From Puffinus mauretanicus (lineage: Eukaryota; Chordata; Aves; Procellariiformes; Procellariidae), in the NCBI GenBank assembly GCA_023333565.1, contig JAJKFH010001164.1, forward strand, positions 744,001 to 808,000: a stretch of 64,000 nucleotides of DNA, written 5' to 3'. The notes under the pieces are model-generated. The model had not been told where the DNA came from, did not search any database, and worked only from the letters and a program-made list of their open reading frames with translations. The translations under genes and the position numbers were made by a program. Shown piece by piece: positions 27,485 through 38,899 of the stretch; position 1 is the stretch's first letter, and every line of letters begins with the position of its first letter.

Positions 27485-28458
27485 CTGCAGGCAAAAAAAT
27501 GTTTCAGTTAAAAAAGAAAGGAAGGAATTGGCTTTATGATGAAATTATAAGTTATTTAGAAACGCATCAAAAGCCTATTTAAAGGTGCATTCATGCTGAC
27601 TTTGCTGCAGTGGATTTTGTAAGAACAGCCTGAAGAGGAGCAGTTCCCTAGAGCTGGGAAGAAGGATGTCAGTAGGAAAGAAGCTATTACAACTACTTTC
27701 TCATTCATTTATTAGCAATATGTTTCACAGCTGTAGGCAATGATTCTACAGAGAGGACCTGCTGTTTTGTAGGAAAGCATGAGAGGCAGCAGCCAGTTTA
27801 TATGAGGAGGAAATACCTTTCCCTGATGTGGGAAAGGTCCCTGAACTTCCTATTCTCTACATCAGAAACAAGATCTGAGGTTAGTACCAGGTGGTCAGAG
27901 AAACATTTCCATAGGCAACAGGCAACAAAGTTCAAGCTCCCATGACATTTATAGCAGATCTAGTTTTAGATAACAGAGCTGATAGAGAACCATAGATTCA
28001 ATACACATGGTGATCCATGACTTTTTTTTGACCTCCAGAAGTCAATTCTATAAAAGACTGTTACAAGAGACATAAGTTGTTTATCTTTTTTTCTAACAAA
28101 TGAACAACTTTGTAAGTCTAGGCTGCTGGAAAATGGAAGATTACGCTGCACAGATCCGATTTGTAAGTAAGAAGAACTATGCGGTCGTAAATGCTCTTTT
28201 ACTGTATAGTCTGTTATACGTTTATGGTGAGACCCGTGGTAGTTCAAAGAATTTTCTTCATAAAGCATACGGTGAGATTGAACACTTTGATTTCCTAGTT
28301 CCCTCAAGTTACATCCAGGGTTCTCCGATCTTACCCCTCACTGACAATGACTACAAGCTGGACATGAGTCTTCCTTGAGTATCAGTTGCTAATACTGGGG
28401 TAAGAAAATAAAGACATGAATCTAAAATCAGGATGAGGGGATGTTTTACTGTACTTAC
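27485..28458 (-). other. LDB3 intron between the shared block exon and the 37-bp exon
   Basis: A short intron of 974 bp. It ends with TTTTTTTGCCTGCAG. Open frames on both strands here show nothing recognisable. Confidence 0.8.
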
Positions 28459-28628
28459 TGTACTCCGTTCCAGTCATCTGGGCAAGGATGCGGAAAGACT
28501 TAGACTGCAGATTGGCAGAACGGCGACTCCAATCTTCGGTTTCATCTTCAGGCTTGTTCTGAGTTTTAAGCACAGCCTGATACACCGGAGAGGCACTGTC
28601 TACGTGAGGATCTTTAATAGGAAGGGCA
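28459..28628 (-). CDS. LDB3: LDB3 exon: shared block with the [12 protein letters not shown] motif (170 bp)
   Basis: This exon is common to the cardiac and skeletal transcripts. It reads [19 protein letters not shown], then [19 protein letters not shown] and [13 protein letters not shown]. Human has [19 protein letters not shown] and [13 protein letters not shown]. The last motif is shared by long ALP/Enigma members including PDLIM5, where it reads SFRILAQITGTE. The acceptor is AATTGCAG and the donor is GTAAGT. Entry phase 2 (T completes GGT) accepts either ZM exon. Exit phase 1 (a single A) is completed to ATG by the next, 37-bp exon. Reading it directly after the linker exon would give a TAA at the fifth codon, so one ZM module is obligatory upstream. 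Confidence 0.96.
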
Positions 28629-31600
28629 CTGCAATTCAGAAAGTGAAACTTTGTGAAGCAGCACGTGGTAGCTTTCATCCCAACCTCTCTCTGGTCTTAC
28701 AGCTTCTCATCCAGAGTGACAGCAATCCAAAAAACAGCTTTGAAAATATCACTTTTTCAAAAAAATACATAGATCAATTTTATGTGCATTAAGAATGTTA
28801 TGGCTCATTCTATCTTTGAAATGGCCTGTTATCATTCAGATCTGCATATTCAAAAGAGTGTGAAAATGCTTGGAAATGTCTGTTCATGATTCCTCAGCCA
28901 ATGCAGCCACAAGCTTATGGTGGTTGGAGTAACGTGTGGTGATAAAGGAGAGTATGCCAGGCAAAAACATTTATTTCTCTGAGCATTCTTGTCCCCATAT
29001 TATTTCTTATAAAAACGGCTTCATGTTGATACTGTTTTATGTTATGTCTTATTACAGTTTTGGGCCAGTCTATTTTAAGGTTGCAATTAGAAATAAAAAA
29101 CATATTTCCTTGTAAAAATAATGTGATAGGCTTTAACAGTTTTTTTCTAGAGATGATTATTCTTTGCCAAACTCTGAATTAAACTTCCAGCTGCCATAAT
29201 TCTGGATTTATTTTCTACTAAACATGTGAAGCATAAGAAGTCTAGACTGGTACTCAAGACTTGCATACATATTTTGTATCTGAAATCTTTAACAGCAGAA
29301 AGTATCTCAGAGTCCTACAACATCTCTAATCACCTTGCAAAGTGATCTATCCAGGAAGAAACTTCCAATTTTGCACACCTAAAGTCAAAGCTACGAAACT
29401 CTGTAGCTCAAGTGAGGTAACCTCTCTTTGATTTATGATGCAAGCTAGAAACAGACTTAGTAACTTAATAGCTTTTTTTTTCCCCTGCAAAAATAACTTC
29501 TGCATAGCATACAGTTAAAATTAAATATTAACAGAGCTGCAGAAATACTGAGGGGATGATGTGTGCTTGTGGTAACTTGGCTCCATGACTTCTCTAAATA
29601 CAAGGTCTATTTTTGAAGCAGGTGATTTCTTTTAACAGCTTTAACATGCTATTCCATATAGAGCTTTGCAAGTAGCATGCTCAACTTCATGAAAATTGAG
29701 AAATGGCTCTGTTAAGAGTTAAGGGCCATTTGGTCCAACTAAGTCACTGCTATAAAGTTCTGGGAGCAGTCACCTGCTATAAAAGTTGCTTCCTTGGTTC
29801 AGGCTCAGAGTTAGCGTTCTCTAAGATACCCCTGTGCAGCGAAAATCCACAGAGAAGTTGGGTCTGTGATTTGAAAGCCTGAGAGGAATCATGAAAAAGC
29901 CAAGAAGCATTTCTGATATTCTACATACTGTAGGATAATAGCACACACTGTAATAAAAATTACTACCAGGTAGTGCCTTAAATATCAGTATTTTCCAGCT
30001 GACACACTCTTCTTCTTCAGCAATGTATAATATACACTGTTTTAATGGATTTGCACCTAACAATAGCATGGGATGTATTCTTCAAGTAAGATGTGTGCTT
30101 ATATATGCTATGGACCCAAAAGCACCCCATGTCTTTAGAATTTTTTTTAATTAGAGGAGTATTTATATTCCTCATAACCCCCAGTATATGCAACTTCTCA
30201 CTTTCTTGAGGACCCAGCAGGGTACAAAACCAGTTATTTTTCTTTTACATGTTTCAGTACAAACACCTATATGACAGAGCTTAGCTTAGAAAAAACCTGA
30301 CTCTTCAGTCTAAGCTCTGCCACAAAACATTAAAGTCATGTAAAAAAGTCTCTCAGCGTGGAAGATGCCCCGTAGGAGGAAGCAGCATTTTCCAGCTTCT
30401 TTTTGAGCTCCTGTTTCCTAGACCACTATCTTTACAATATCGAAACACTAGCAGGTACGGAAGGCATAATGTGGAGTTGTTTATTTTGGGCAGGGTGTGC
30501 CATCAGTGGCTTCCACTAGTGTTGCTCCTGTGTGCACCAAAGGACAAATTAGTGCCATATCCTTCTTCAGATGGAAGATGGGAGAGAGCAGTAGGCCTCC
30601 TCTTCTGGCCCTTCAGACACGGCAGAAGGGCTTGCTGAGGCAGGGAAGTAAGCGCAGTAGCGAGTTCTGCCTTCTGCTGACTTCATGCAGAAATAGCCTT
30701 TATATGGAACAGAGATACGCTGTAATACCAAAAGAAGTCTGCAACCCCCTCGTGACTGCTCTGCCGCCACTTCTCACTGTTGGCTACGCTGAAAAGTTCT
30801 GTTACTGTAAAGGGTCCAGTTAAAGCTCCCCAAAAGGTGACCCAGTTTTCAAGTTCCCAGGGGCACTTCAGGCCTATGTCTTAGTACTGACGAAGCACGC
30901 AGTACCTTGCCCTGTATTACTGTCATAGGTGACTGCTTGGTTTTGGCCAACAGTTAATTTTATCTCTCCAGACGTACTTTTTAGTCCTGCTGAAGCTTAA
31001 AAACCTGCTGTATGTGATAGCAAATTTCACAGCTGCAGACAATTGTAGAGTGGATAATAAACCACTGCACAGATAATACTGCTGATTTCGACCACGGACT
31101 ACTGTGGCAACAGTGGTGTGCAAGTCATGGACAATTCAAATACCTTTGTTTAAATCCTCTAGCTGAAATGCTTTGTTCTTGTATTATGACCAGTGTACGA
31201 AAAAGCAGTTTAAAAGTGTATGTATAGATATGCCATTAGCTCACAGATAGTTAAAAAACGCTAGAGGCTGGACCACAAATTTCCCAGTAGCAATGTGTGG
31301 CATTAATATGACTTATTAATATCCTTATGGTAGATGATTAAGGCAGGAAATGGAGCTTGGTGAATTAACCTTCCCTCGCAGAGTGAAACACACTCATATA
31401 AATTGAACTAAATTAATACCATACATTGGAATATTTCCAACTCTGTCTTTAATGCAACAGGCCTTTTTCTTTTTTTAAAATCATAATTATATCGTAGATG
31501 AGTAACAATGACGTATGAGCCACTCAGCATGGAAGTGTAAAATAGAGTGCGTCACTGATTATGAGCATTTCATAAACCTAAATGTGACAGTTGATTCTTA

Positions 31601-34600
31601 CAGACAGCCTAAAGATGCACATAACCATGTTAATACCTCTGTTATACCTCTTCTTAATTTAATTTTTTTCCATCTGGGTGTGTATGTGCAGAAATATCAT
31701 GCATCTTTAAGCATATTACTTTAAATTGATGTTACTGGAAAAAAATTCTTCCCAAATGGGTTAGAGCTTTCGAGGGTTTTTCATATTATAGCCTAAGGTA
31801 TTTTAGTAAGATTCAATAAAAAATTGTCCCCCTTTTTCACATCATCATAAAGTCACACATTATTAACATTAAAACAAGCTTTAGAGACAGTCAAACCTCT
31901 TTGAATAAGTAGCAGTGTGATTTTTTTTCTTGGAGTTCATTATAAACCATGGTTTACCATTTGAATCACTCCCTGAAGTCATTATTTAGATTTAATTGCG
32001 GTAGATAATAAGTAAAAACTTAGGAACACCGCAGTGTTCTACCCGTGATGTAGACATACAACGAAATATTATGACTTCGCATATTGGATTCCAACTATTA
32101 AAAAAAAGCTCTGTGAGGTAAAAAAAACTCCAACCCAACAAACAAAGAGTTCATGCAGACTGGTAAATTATCCAGCTAAGTTGACTTATTCTGGAGGATA
32201 CACGAGACTTTAGTTTGTACAATCACATTATTGTTTCTGCTACTAGAACTGTTAGATCTTAATCATGATAAAGTTGTTGGATTTATGTCTCCTTACATGA
32301 CTTGTGAATTTGGCTAAAACTGCATAATGGAATTTAGAAGAGGTTTGACAGAAATGTGCTTGAAATGTACTAACAACATGGCCTTCCTGCAACCAACTCT
32401 TGGTTCTTGGTATATCAAAATCAATTAAAACAAAGCAACCTGGAGTGAGAAAAAATACAAAGTCAGGGCATTCAAATTTTTCTACCCTTAAGTTCCAGCA
32501 TGAGGTCTGAATAACTGCTGTATAAATAATTTATATGCTTTCCTTTGTGTTTGTCATGGTGATCCAGCATGTGTGGGTTATTTTCTAAGTGACATGAGCC
32601 TGATTCTGATCTTACTGGCTTAAGTTAAAACATCACTGATTTCAAATGGTCAAACTAGAAAATGAATTCTTATCTTAAGCGTGTCTATTCTTCATCACTG
32701 ATAAAAGAAGTAAGCGGTGTTTCCAGCTATTGTCTGCCAAAAAGAACAGAAGCCCTTTAGATCTGCAGTCTGAGTATGCTTACCATTGTACATACACCTT
32801 GTGGCTTCAGGGCTTATCTCTAACGTAAAATGAAAAGCCCAAAGAAAAGTAATTAAGAGCCAAGACCAAATTATAGGCAGAGAATTGAGACAAAAGAATC
32901 AGTACTCAGTTTGTTTTGCTTTTATATGACAAACTTCTCATACAAATATTTCTGCATTAAGCATAATCTTATCTCAGACTTGATCAACTAAGCAAACTAA
33001 AGAACATCCTCAGTTTCCACTGCAAATTACAGTTCAGAATATCACAGAGGTCAAAGCAACACCTTAAGGAAATGAGTTACAGGTTTAATCAAATGAATAT
33101 CAGTCAATGGGTAGGCCATTGTTATATCAGCACAAACCTTGCCTTTATATCTAGATTAAAAATGCTGTGTTAATTGTAATAAAACAATTTACTGAGAAAA
33201 TTGTTTAGTCACTAAGTGTTACGTGTTTAAAAAAAAGAAGTTAGAAAACAGGCTGTAGCACACAGCACAGTAGATTTAGAGAGTCCCCTGCACCTGACTG
33301 CACATAGGAATAGAAACATTAGTTTCTCCTGGGGCCAGGTGAACATTAGGCTTAGGAGTCACATTCCAAAATGAAGGAAAAGCTTAAACGGTAGTTTATG
33401 TAGTGGATCTTGCAGGAAAACTTTTTTTGCAATATTACAGGGGAGAACATAGTCATGGAGTTGTCTGCAAAGAATAATGTTCCACTACAACTGTCCGATA
33501 CAGAAGGATTAATGGAAATAATCATCTCATTTCAAAAATACCCGTGCGATAAGTGGATTCCATGTTCAAAAAGAAAAAAAAAAGTTAGAGCTTTTGCTAG
33601 TGGCGTTTAACACAGCTTTTGCTGCTACTGGTGCAACAACTCAACAGTCCATGAAAATCTATTTTTTATCTATGTATCCATTCATTCAGCTCTTTTCAAG
33701 ATATATGTATATACTAATATAATTACCACCTAATGATTTATCATTCAAGCCTCTCCAATTATTCAGATTCTTTACTTCATGTTAAGACAAATCCCTAACC
33801 CCCCTAGAAAGTCTGCTGATCTTCCAATTCTAGTTGCACTCTTTGGACTTCTCTCACCCTATCTGGGATTTTCTAGAAAGGGCATTTCCCTCTCCCCGCA
33901 ACAGAGTGTGTTTTGATCTCTTCCACAGGTGGGAAGAGATGATGATGTTTTCCAGTCCAGCAAAGCCACTCCTGTGATTGGAACTGCATTTGAGAGATTC
34001 TTTTAATGTGCTGTTTATAAAGAGAAAAGGATCTGTGTGCTCAGCAGTGAAACTTTATAATCATCTGATCATTTAAATAGGTAAAATTTTTAAATGTTAC
34101 TATTTGCATTATATGATGTTACAGCATTTAGCAGAAAATGGCACTATATCATAAAATGTCTTATATAATCCATGCCTATGAAAAATGTGAACCATTATAA
34201 TGAACACAGATAGAGTGACCTTCTTTCATTGTACTTTGCTAATTGGAAATGTGAGTCTTCTTACAGGTGAGTTATGGTCAAAACCAACTAAAGGTATTGT
34301 TTGGGATCCATCATGAGGGAGACTTGTGATGAACAACAGAATAATATTGGTGCAAAAAATTAGTGGGGAAAAAAAGAGAAAAGAAATGGCCAGTAAAAGG
34401 GAACACAAGCAAATACATAAAACATCTGCACTTTCAATAAGCCTGCAGCTAACATATGTAAAGTGTGTTGCTATACCTATATTTTGGTGTCACATGAAAG
34501 GAAGGTAGGTTCTATTTTGGGTAGAAAGATACCCAATAAGAGAGAGACCTGGCTACATTCATTGCACGTGTCATTTCAGTTAAGTCATAACAATTGTGGA

Positions 34601-35104
34601 TAAGTTTATCAAATAAGATTACCAGAATCATGCATTGGAAAAGCAGAATTATTAAGGATCAATGCATTTTGCCATAGTTCAAAGGATACGCGTAAGACAC
34701 ATGTACAGTATGTAAACTAGGGATAGCGATAATACAGCACAACACTCCATTCTGAAGAATAAAACAGTAGCCAGTACTAAATATTTTGCATTCTTCATGT
34801 ATCAATAAAAATTCCACCCCCCCTTTCCCATTCTTTCTGAGTTATGCATATAATACAGTGGTTATTTCAAAGCACAGTCATCATAAATGAAAAGCCATCC
34901 AGTGTCATATACAGAGCACTAGATATATATTTTAGGGGTTTACCAGTTCTAGAAAGAATACCAAAAAGAAATGCTACATTTTCTAACTATCCATCCTTTT
35001 AACTTCAAAACGATGAAGTGCTTTCAAACACTATCTAGGAGTGATTTGTATTTTTCACGTCTAAGATAATCCAGAAAAAAAGAGTCCAGGAAGAGCTGCC
35101 ATGT

Positions 35105-35110
35105 CATGCA
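35105..35110 (-). promoter_or_regulatory. RBFOX-type TGCATG downstream of the skeletal ZM exon (second copy)
   Basis: A second TGCATG at intron positions +62 to +67 after the same donor. Two copies within 35 nt are unlikely by chance in AT-rich intron. Confidence 0.55.
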
Positions 35111-35131
35111 CGTAGGGACTGTTAGGCGTAT

Positions 35132-35137
35132 CATGCA
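35132..35137 (-). promoter_or_regulatory. RBFOX-type TGCATG downstream of the skeletal ZM exon (first copy)
   Basis: TGCATG on the minus strand at intron positions +35 to +40 after the donor of the skeletal exon. Downstream RBFOX sites usually promote inclusion. Confidence 0.55.
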
Positions 35138-35171
35138 GAGAACGAGCACTCCACACAAGAAATAACCTTAC

Positions 35172-35375
35172 CCAGCAAATTCTCCACCCTGGGCTTGTGC
35201 CTGGCCTGCAATTGCATCCATGATAGCATCTTGGGAATACATGCTGATCGGGGTGTTATACTGGGCGTGAATTATAGTAGCCTTGCCGCCTAGGCCCTTC
35301 ACCTCAATGGGTTTGTGTGTAGACAGGGCAGAGTCTTTCAGGACATTGGGGTTGAAACGGTCCGTGAGCTCCGAG
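35172..35375 (-). CDS. LDB3: LDB3 exon: skeletal-type ZM exon (204 bp)
   Basis: This matches human LDB3 exon 6, used in skeletal isoforms. It reads SELTDRFNPNVLKDSALSTH, then IEVKGLGGKATIIH and the ZM motif QYNTPISMYSQDAIMDAI, ending GGEFAG. From KDSALSTHKP through the ZM motif it is almost identical to human. The alanines equivalent to human Ala147 (GGKA) and Ala165 (SQDA) are both present; these are sites of ZASP-related myofibrillar myopathy mutations. The acceptor is TAACCCAG behind a broad pyrimidine-rich stretch, and the donor is GTAAGG. Entry and exit phases are both 2, so it needs the microexon or the cardiac exon in front of it. Two TGCATG motifs lie 35-67 nt into the downstream intron. 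Confidence 0.96.
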
Positions 35376-38300
35376 CTGGGTTATGCAGGAGTGAGGTTCG
35401 ACAGGGAAGGGAGGGGAAGAAAGGAGAAAGGCGTGACAGTTAAGTGAGAGAAAAAGCACCAACAGAGGAGTGTGTATGTCTGTTCATGGCATCTCACCAT
35501 AAAAGCTTCTGGTCAGAGGATAAGAGACAACATAAGTAACAAGTAACAGTTAAAAGCTGGCTGCGTTCACGGATGACACTTTTGTGCTGGCTCGCAAATG
35601 TATAAAGAGAAAAAAGGTGAAACAGTTGTCATTGTATAAAAAAATCATGACAAATCCCTAAATATTTATGTGATACTTACATATATTAAAATTCTATTCT
35701 TACATGCATATATACATATAAGTGTGTACAAACATATGTCCATAGACATACATACATACTGCAGAGAATTCCCAGTTTATTCACTGCATCCATTCATTCT
35801 TTCAGAAGGGTCTTACAAAGTGCTAGAAAGTGCAACGGAGTGAACGGATGTCAGGTCCTCTATTATTAATCATAGTGAAATTTAGTACTTGCACCTTTTA
35901 ATCTTCAAAGCTTTCCTCACAATGACTAAATTAATCTTCCCAAAATCTCTGTACAGCCAGCCATAAGCGTTGCTGTAGCATCATAAATGCTCAGTCTCAG
36001 ATCAAAATACCCTATATCACAATCAACGGGACAACTGCATTTGAAAGAGTAGCCAACATATTTTCCAGTGGCTCTGTTTATGAGGAAGGATTTTTATTTG
36101 AGAAATTGAGCCATGAGCAAGTTACCTGCTGCTCCCATTGCAACCGAACAAGTCAGTTTAACGTCAGACTTCAGCTAAAGAGCACCTGCCTTCCTTGTAG
36201 TGCCTACTTGTACATTGTTCTAGTCCTAGAGTTAGGACCGAGTATTGCCTGGAGTTTCAATGAGCAAGCTAAACCTCAGCTGTCAGTCACTGAAGTAGCT
36301 GCTCTTCTCTAACCTATGGGAGATCAGGTGAATCTCGAGCCTGCTGTTCCTGTCGTGCCAGCAGCAGGAGGATGCCAGCAGTATAGATTCCATATGCTCA
36401 CCAAACTGGGCAAAAATGAGAATTCTGTCCTTTCAGAAATAATGGATATTTCACAAATGTCTCATTTGGAACTGAGCCCAAAAGCTGGAAATGGATATAT
36501 CCCCTGCCGCAAAAGAAATTCTGAAAAATGTAATCCTGTTTCATTGGAACAATTTTCCTTTTCAGTCTAAACCCATTACACCATAAGTTTATCAGCTACT
36601 ATTAATTCTTTTGCTGAATTTTTTCATGTGACTGAACGATGCGTCTCTGGTTGGCAAGGGAACACTAGTGTGCCTGTCTGCTGTGGGTTAGCCCCAGAGG
36701 GTGAGTGTTAAAACCGAACCCTCAACCCGGCATGGAGGAAAAAGAAGAATGAAGTAAAACTGGCAGCCATCCGACTTAATCTTCCAGAGATTATCAAAGG
36801 TGATGTGTCACCTCTGAACCCAGCCAGGGGATTCCACTACGTTTTCAGCCTTTTGTTTGGTGGGATACCCTGACTGAAGATGGACAGTAAGAGAGGTACA
36901 GTCACACATCATTCAAAATACTTGACAGAACATTAACAGCCACATGCTCAAGGAACAGAGACAAATATGCACATGCTGTATTGCAGCCACAGCCTTTAGT
37001 TACACACATCAACATTTTAAAGGAGAGAACCGGGAAGCTGCATTATGCATTCAAAAAGTGAAAATCATCTTTTTACAAGGACATTTTCACATTTAAAATA
37101 TCTCTCCATTAACTCTTCATCAACCATGACAATATTATTATTACACTGACATCATCTGTTGAAGGGTGATGTGCAGAGACATGCAGGTTGTTGTACTCTT
37201 GACTTTTCAGCATGCACATGCCTTACTTTAACAATGCTATTTCTTTTCTTTGTAATACCCTAAATGATCACACAGGTCCTCAAGATCTTGAATTTAGTGT
37301 TCTCTTTCCCCCACGCTGTTAGAAGTACTGAAGAGAGTCTAAACCCAAGATCTGAGAAGATTGTGTGAATGAAAAGACAGAGGTTAAATATGCCACTTTT
37401 AAAGAATAAAGTTCAAAGCAATTGGTTTCCACAATCAATTACAAAAATAAAAACTAGTAATCTTAGAACAGCCTAAACTTCCCTAGTGGTAGCAGCAGTA
37501 GTGATTTAGGCTTTCACTTGTGCTATTTAAACAGTTTCAGTGGCGTCTTTCAAGAGGTTTTAGTCACATTATACATACCAAGGCAAAACTTTCACTGAAG
37601 TTAACAGGATTCCCATAAAAATAAGAGAAAAAGGTACAGATTTTCAACTGCAGAGTTTTCTTTATAACTCTGGAAGTAAGCAGAAGATATTAGTGCTTGC
37701 TGTGCTCTAGGACAAAGCGGCAGAGGTAAGACCCTAGAGACAGCTGCAGCACCTCTGCAAAATAAATGGGATTTTTCTACCAAGCTGGAAAAGGATCAGG
37801 AAAAATAAATCCTAAAGCAAGTAAGATTAAAAACACCCCTGTAATGTGACTTCTGCTTTCTAAGACAATTCTAACAGAATAATTATCAATGTAAATTGGC
37901 TAGAATTTCATCACTCCAAAGGAGTTACATCATTTGCATGACATCACACCCACACCTCATTAAAATCAACAGAGAATGCCAGATCGGTGTAAATTATATG
38001 CATTAAATATTACTTCAACTTTATGTATTCTACTACTTCTAACCTTTTCTTGTCAGTTTAAATTTGACATTTAACTAATAATTATTTATTTTATGCTGAA
38101 TTTAACCCAGTCTCTCCAGCAATTTCTGGACAATACTCAGTTCAGAGACAGAAAGTGGGAATTTAGAGACAATCCTCCACCCCTATAAAACTAAAGGTCA
38201 AAGCTGAGGACTCTGTGAACTTTCCTAAATAAAGCAGACAATCACATTTTCAAATCAATAGTTGTTTCTTGTGTCATGGTTTAACCCCAGCTGGCAACAA

Positions 38301-38876
38301 ACGGCACCACGTGGCTTAGTTGCTGGCTGGGGTTAAACCACAAGGTCTTGTTTGGGCAATATGCTTACTAAGGTAAATTATTTTTTAGATCTTTTCCATA
38401 TCAGTATCCCATACCAACCTAAATTTGAATTTTAGTGGAGTGGGACTTTGGAAGTTAATTTAATGTTGAGGCTAAAAATACATCACTAATAATACACCAA
38501 AAAAGGCTGAGATGAGGCTCCCCAAATCCCAAAGGTATGAAAACTACTTAAAGAGTTAGGAGGAATTAAACTCGGACTGTAGAGAAGAAAACATCTGAAA
38601 GCATTTACAAGAACTGAGCAAGCTCAGATGCTAACTCCATTTGCAGCATTAGAACATCACCAAGAAATGCCAAACACATGGCGTGCTTAGAAAGGAGCAC
38701 CACTGGACACCAGTGGCAGCCCATGATGCTTGCCAAACCAGTAAGATTTTTTAAAAAATATTTCCACTTGCAAGCAGACACAGCAGGAACACAAGGGATC
38801 ATGCTACCCCAGAAAACAAATCTTTGCACATACAGCGTAACACAAATACTTGGCACTATATAGAAGTGATACTAAC
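35376..38876 (-). other. LDB3 intron between the microexon and the skeletal ZM exon
   Basis: Contains the 74-bp U5 palindrome at 38272-38345 and an imperfect TA/CATA-type simple repeat at about 35680-35760. A pyrimidine-rich region lies just upstream of the skeletal exon acceptor. Confidence 0.65.
38272..38345. repeat. 74-bp palindrome made of two inverted LTR U5 ends, with flanking 5-bp repeats
   Basis: The left arm is TGTCATGGTTTAACCCCAGC and the right arm is the near reverse complement, GGCTGGGGTTAAACCA followed by CAAGG. Arms of roughly 30 nt can pair around a short centre (about CGGCACCACGTGG). Both arms match the U5 terminus of the ERV-L LTR family seen at 53004-53020 and 51651-51692. 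TCTTG occurs immediately on both sides (38267-38271 and 38346-38350), the same 5-bp size as that of the provirus. The right end does not finish in the expected CA, so its boundary is inferred from symmetry. Confidence 0.7.
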
Positions 38877-38899
38877 TTGGCATTGGTGTTGGTTATGAC
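38877..38899 (-). CDS. LDB3: LDB3 microexon preceding the skeletal ZM exon (23 bp)
   Basis: This 23-bp exon encodes VITNTNA plus two bases (AA) of an Asn codon completed by the next exon. Human isoforms with the skeletal ZM exon read VVVNSPAN at this point. The joined length from VIPHQK to RFNP is identical in both species, which is the main support for such a short exon. It has a strong pyrimidine-rich acceptor (TCTTTCTCTTCTTTTAG on the minus strand) and a GTTAGT donor. It enters in phase 0 and leaves in phase 2, so it converts the frame of the linker exon to the frame needed by the skeletal exon. It is far too short for ORF-based detection and was found by searching for the missing residues between the flanking exons. 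Confidence 0.88.

Larger units (their letters stand above)
28629..35171 (-). other. LDB3 intron after the skeletal ZM exon
   Basis: 6.5 kb, AT-rich. The two RBFOX-type sites lie at its 5' end. The stretch around 30500-30830 is more GC-rich and open on both strands, but without a recognisable protein. No interspersed repeat recognised. Confidence 0.65.

Noticed and set aside
28433..28792. 119-codon plus-strand open frame
   Set aside because: Antisense shadow of the LDB3 shared exon and its flanks.
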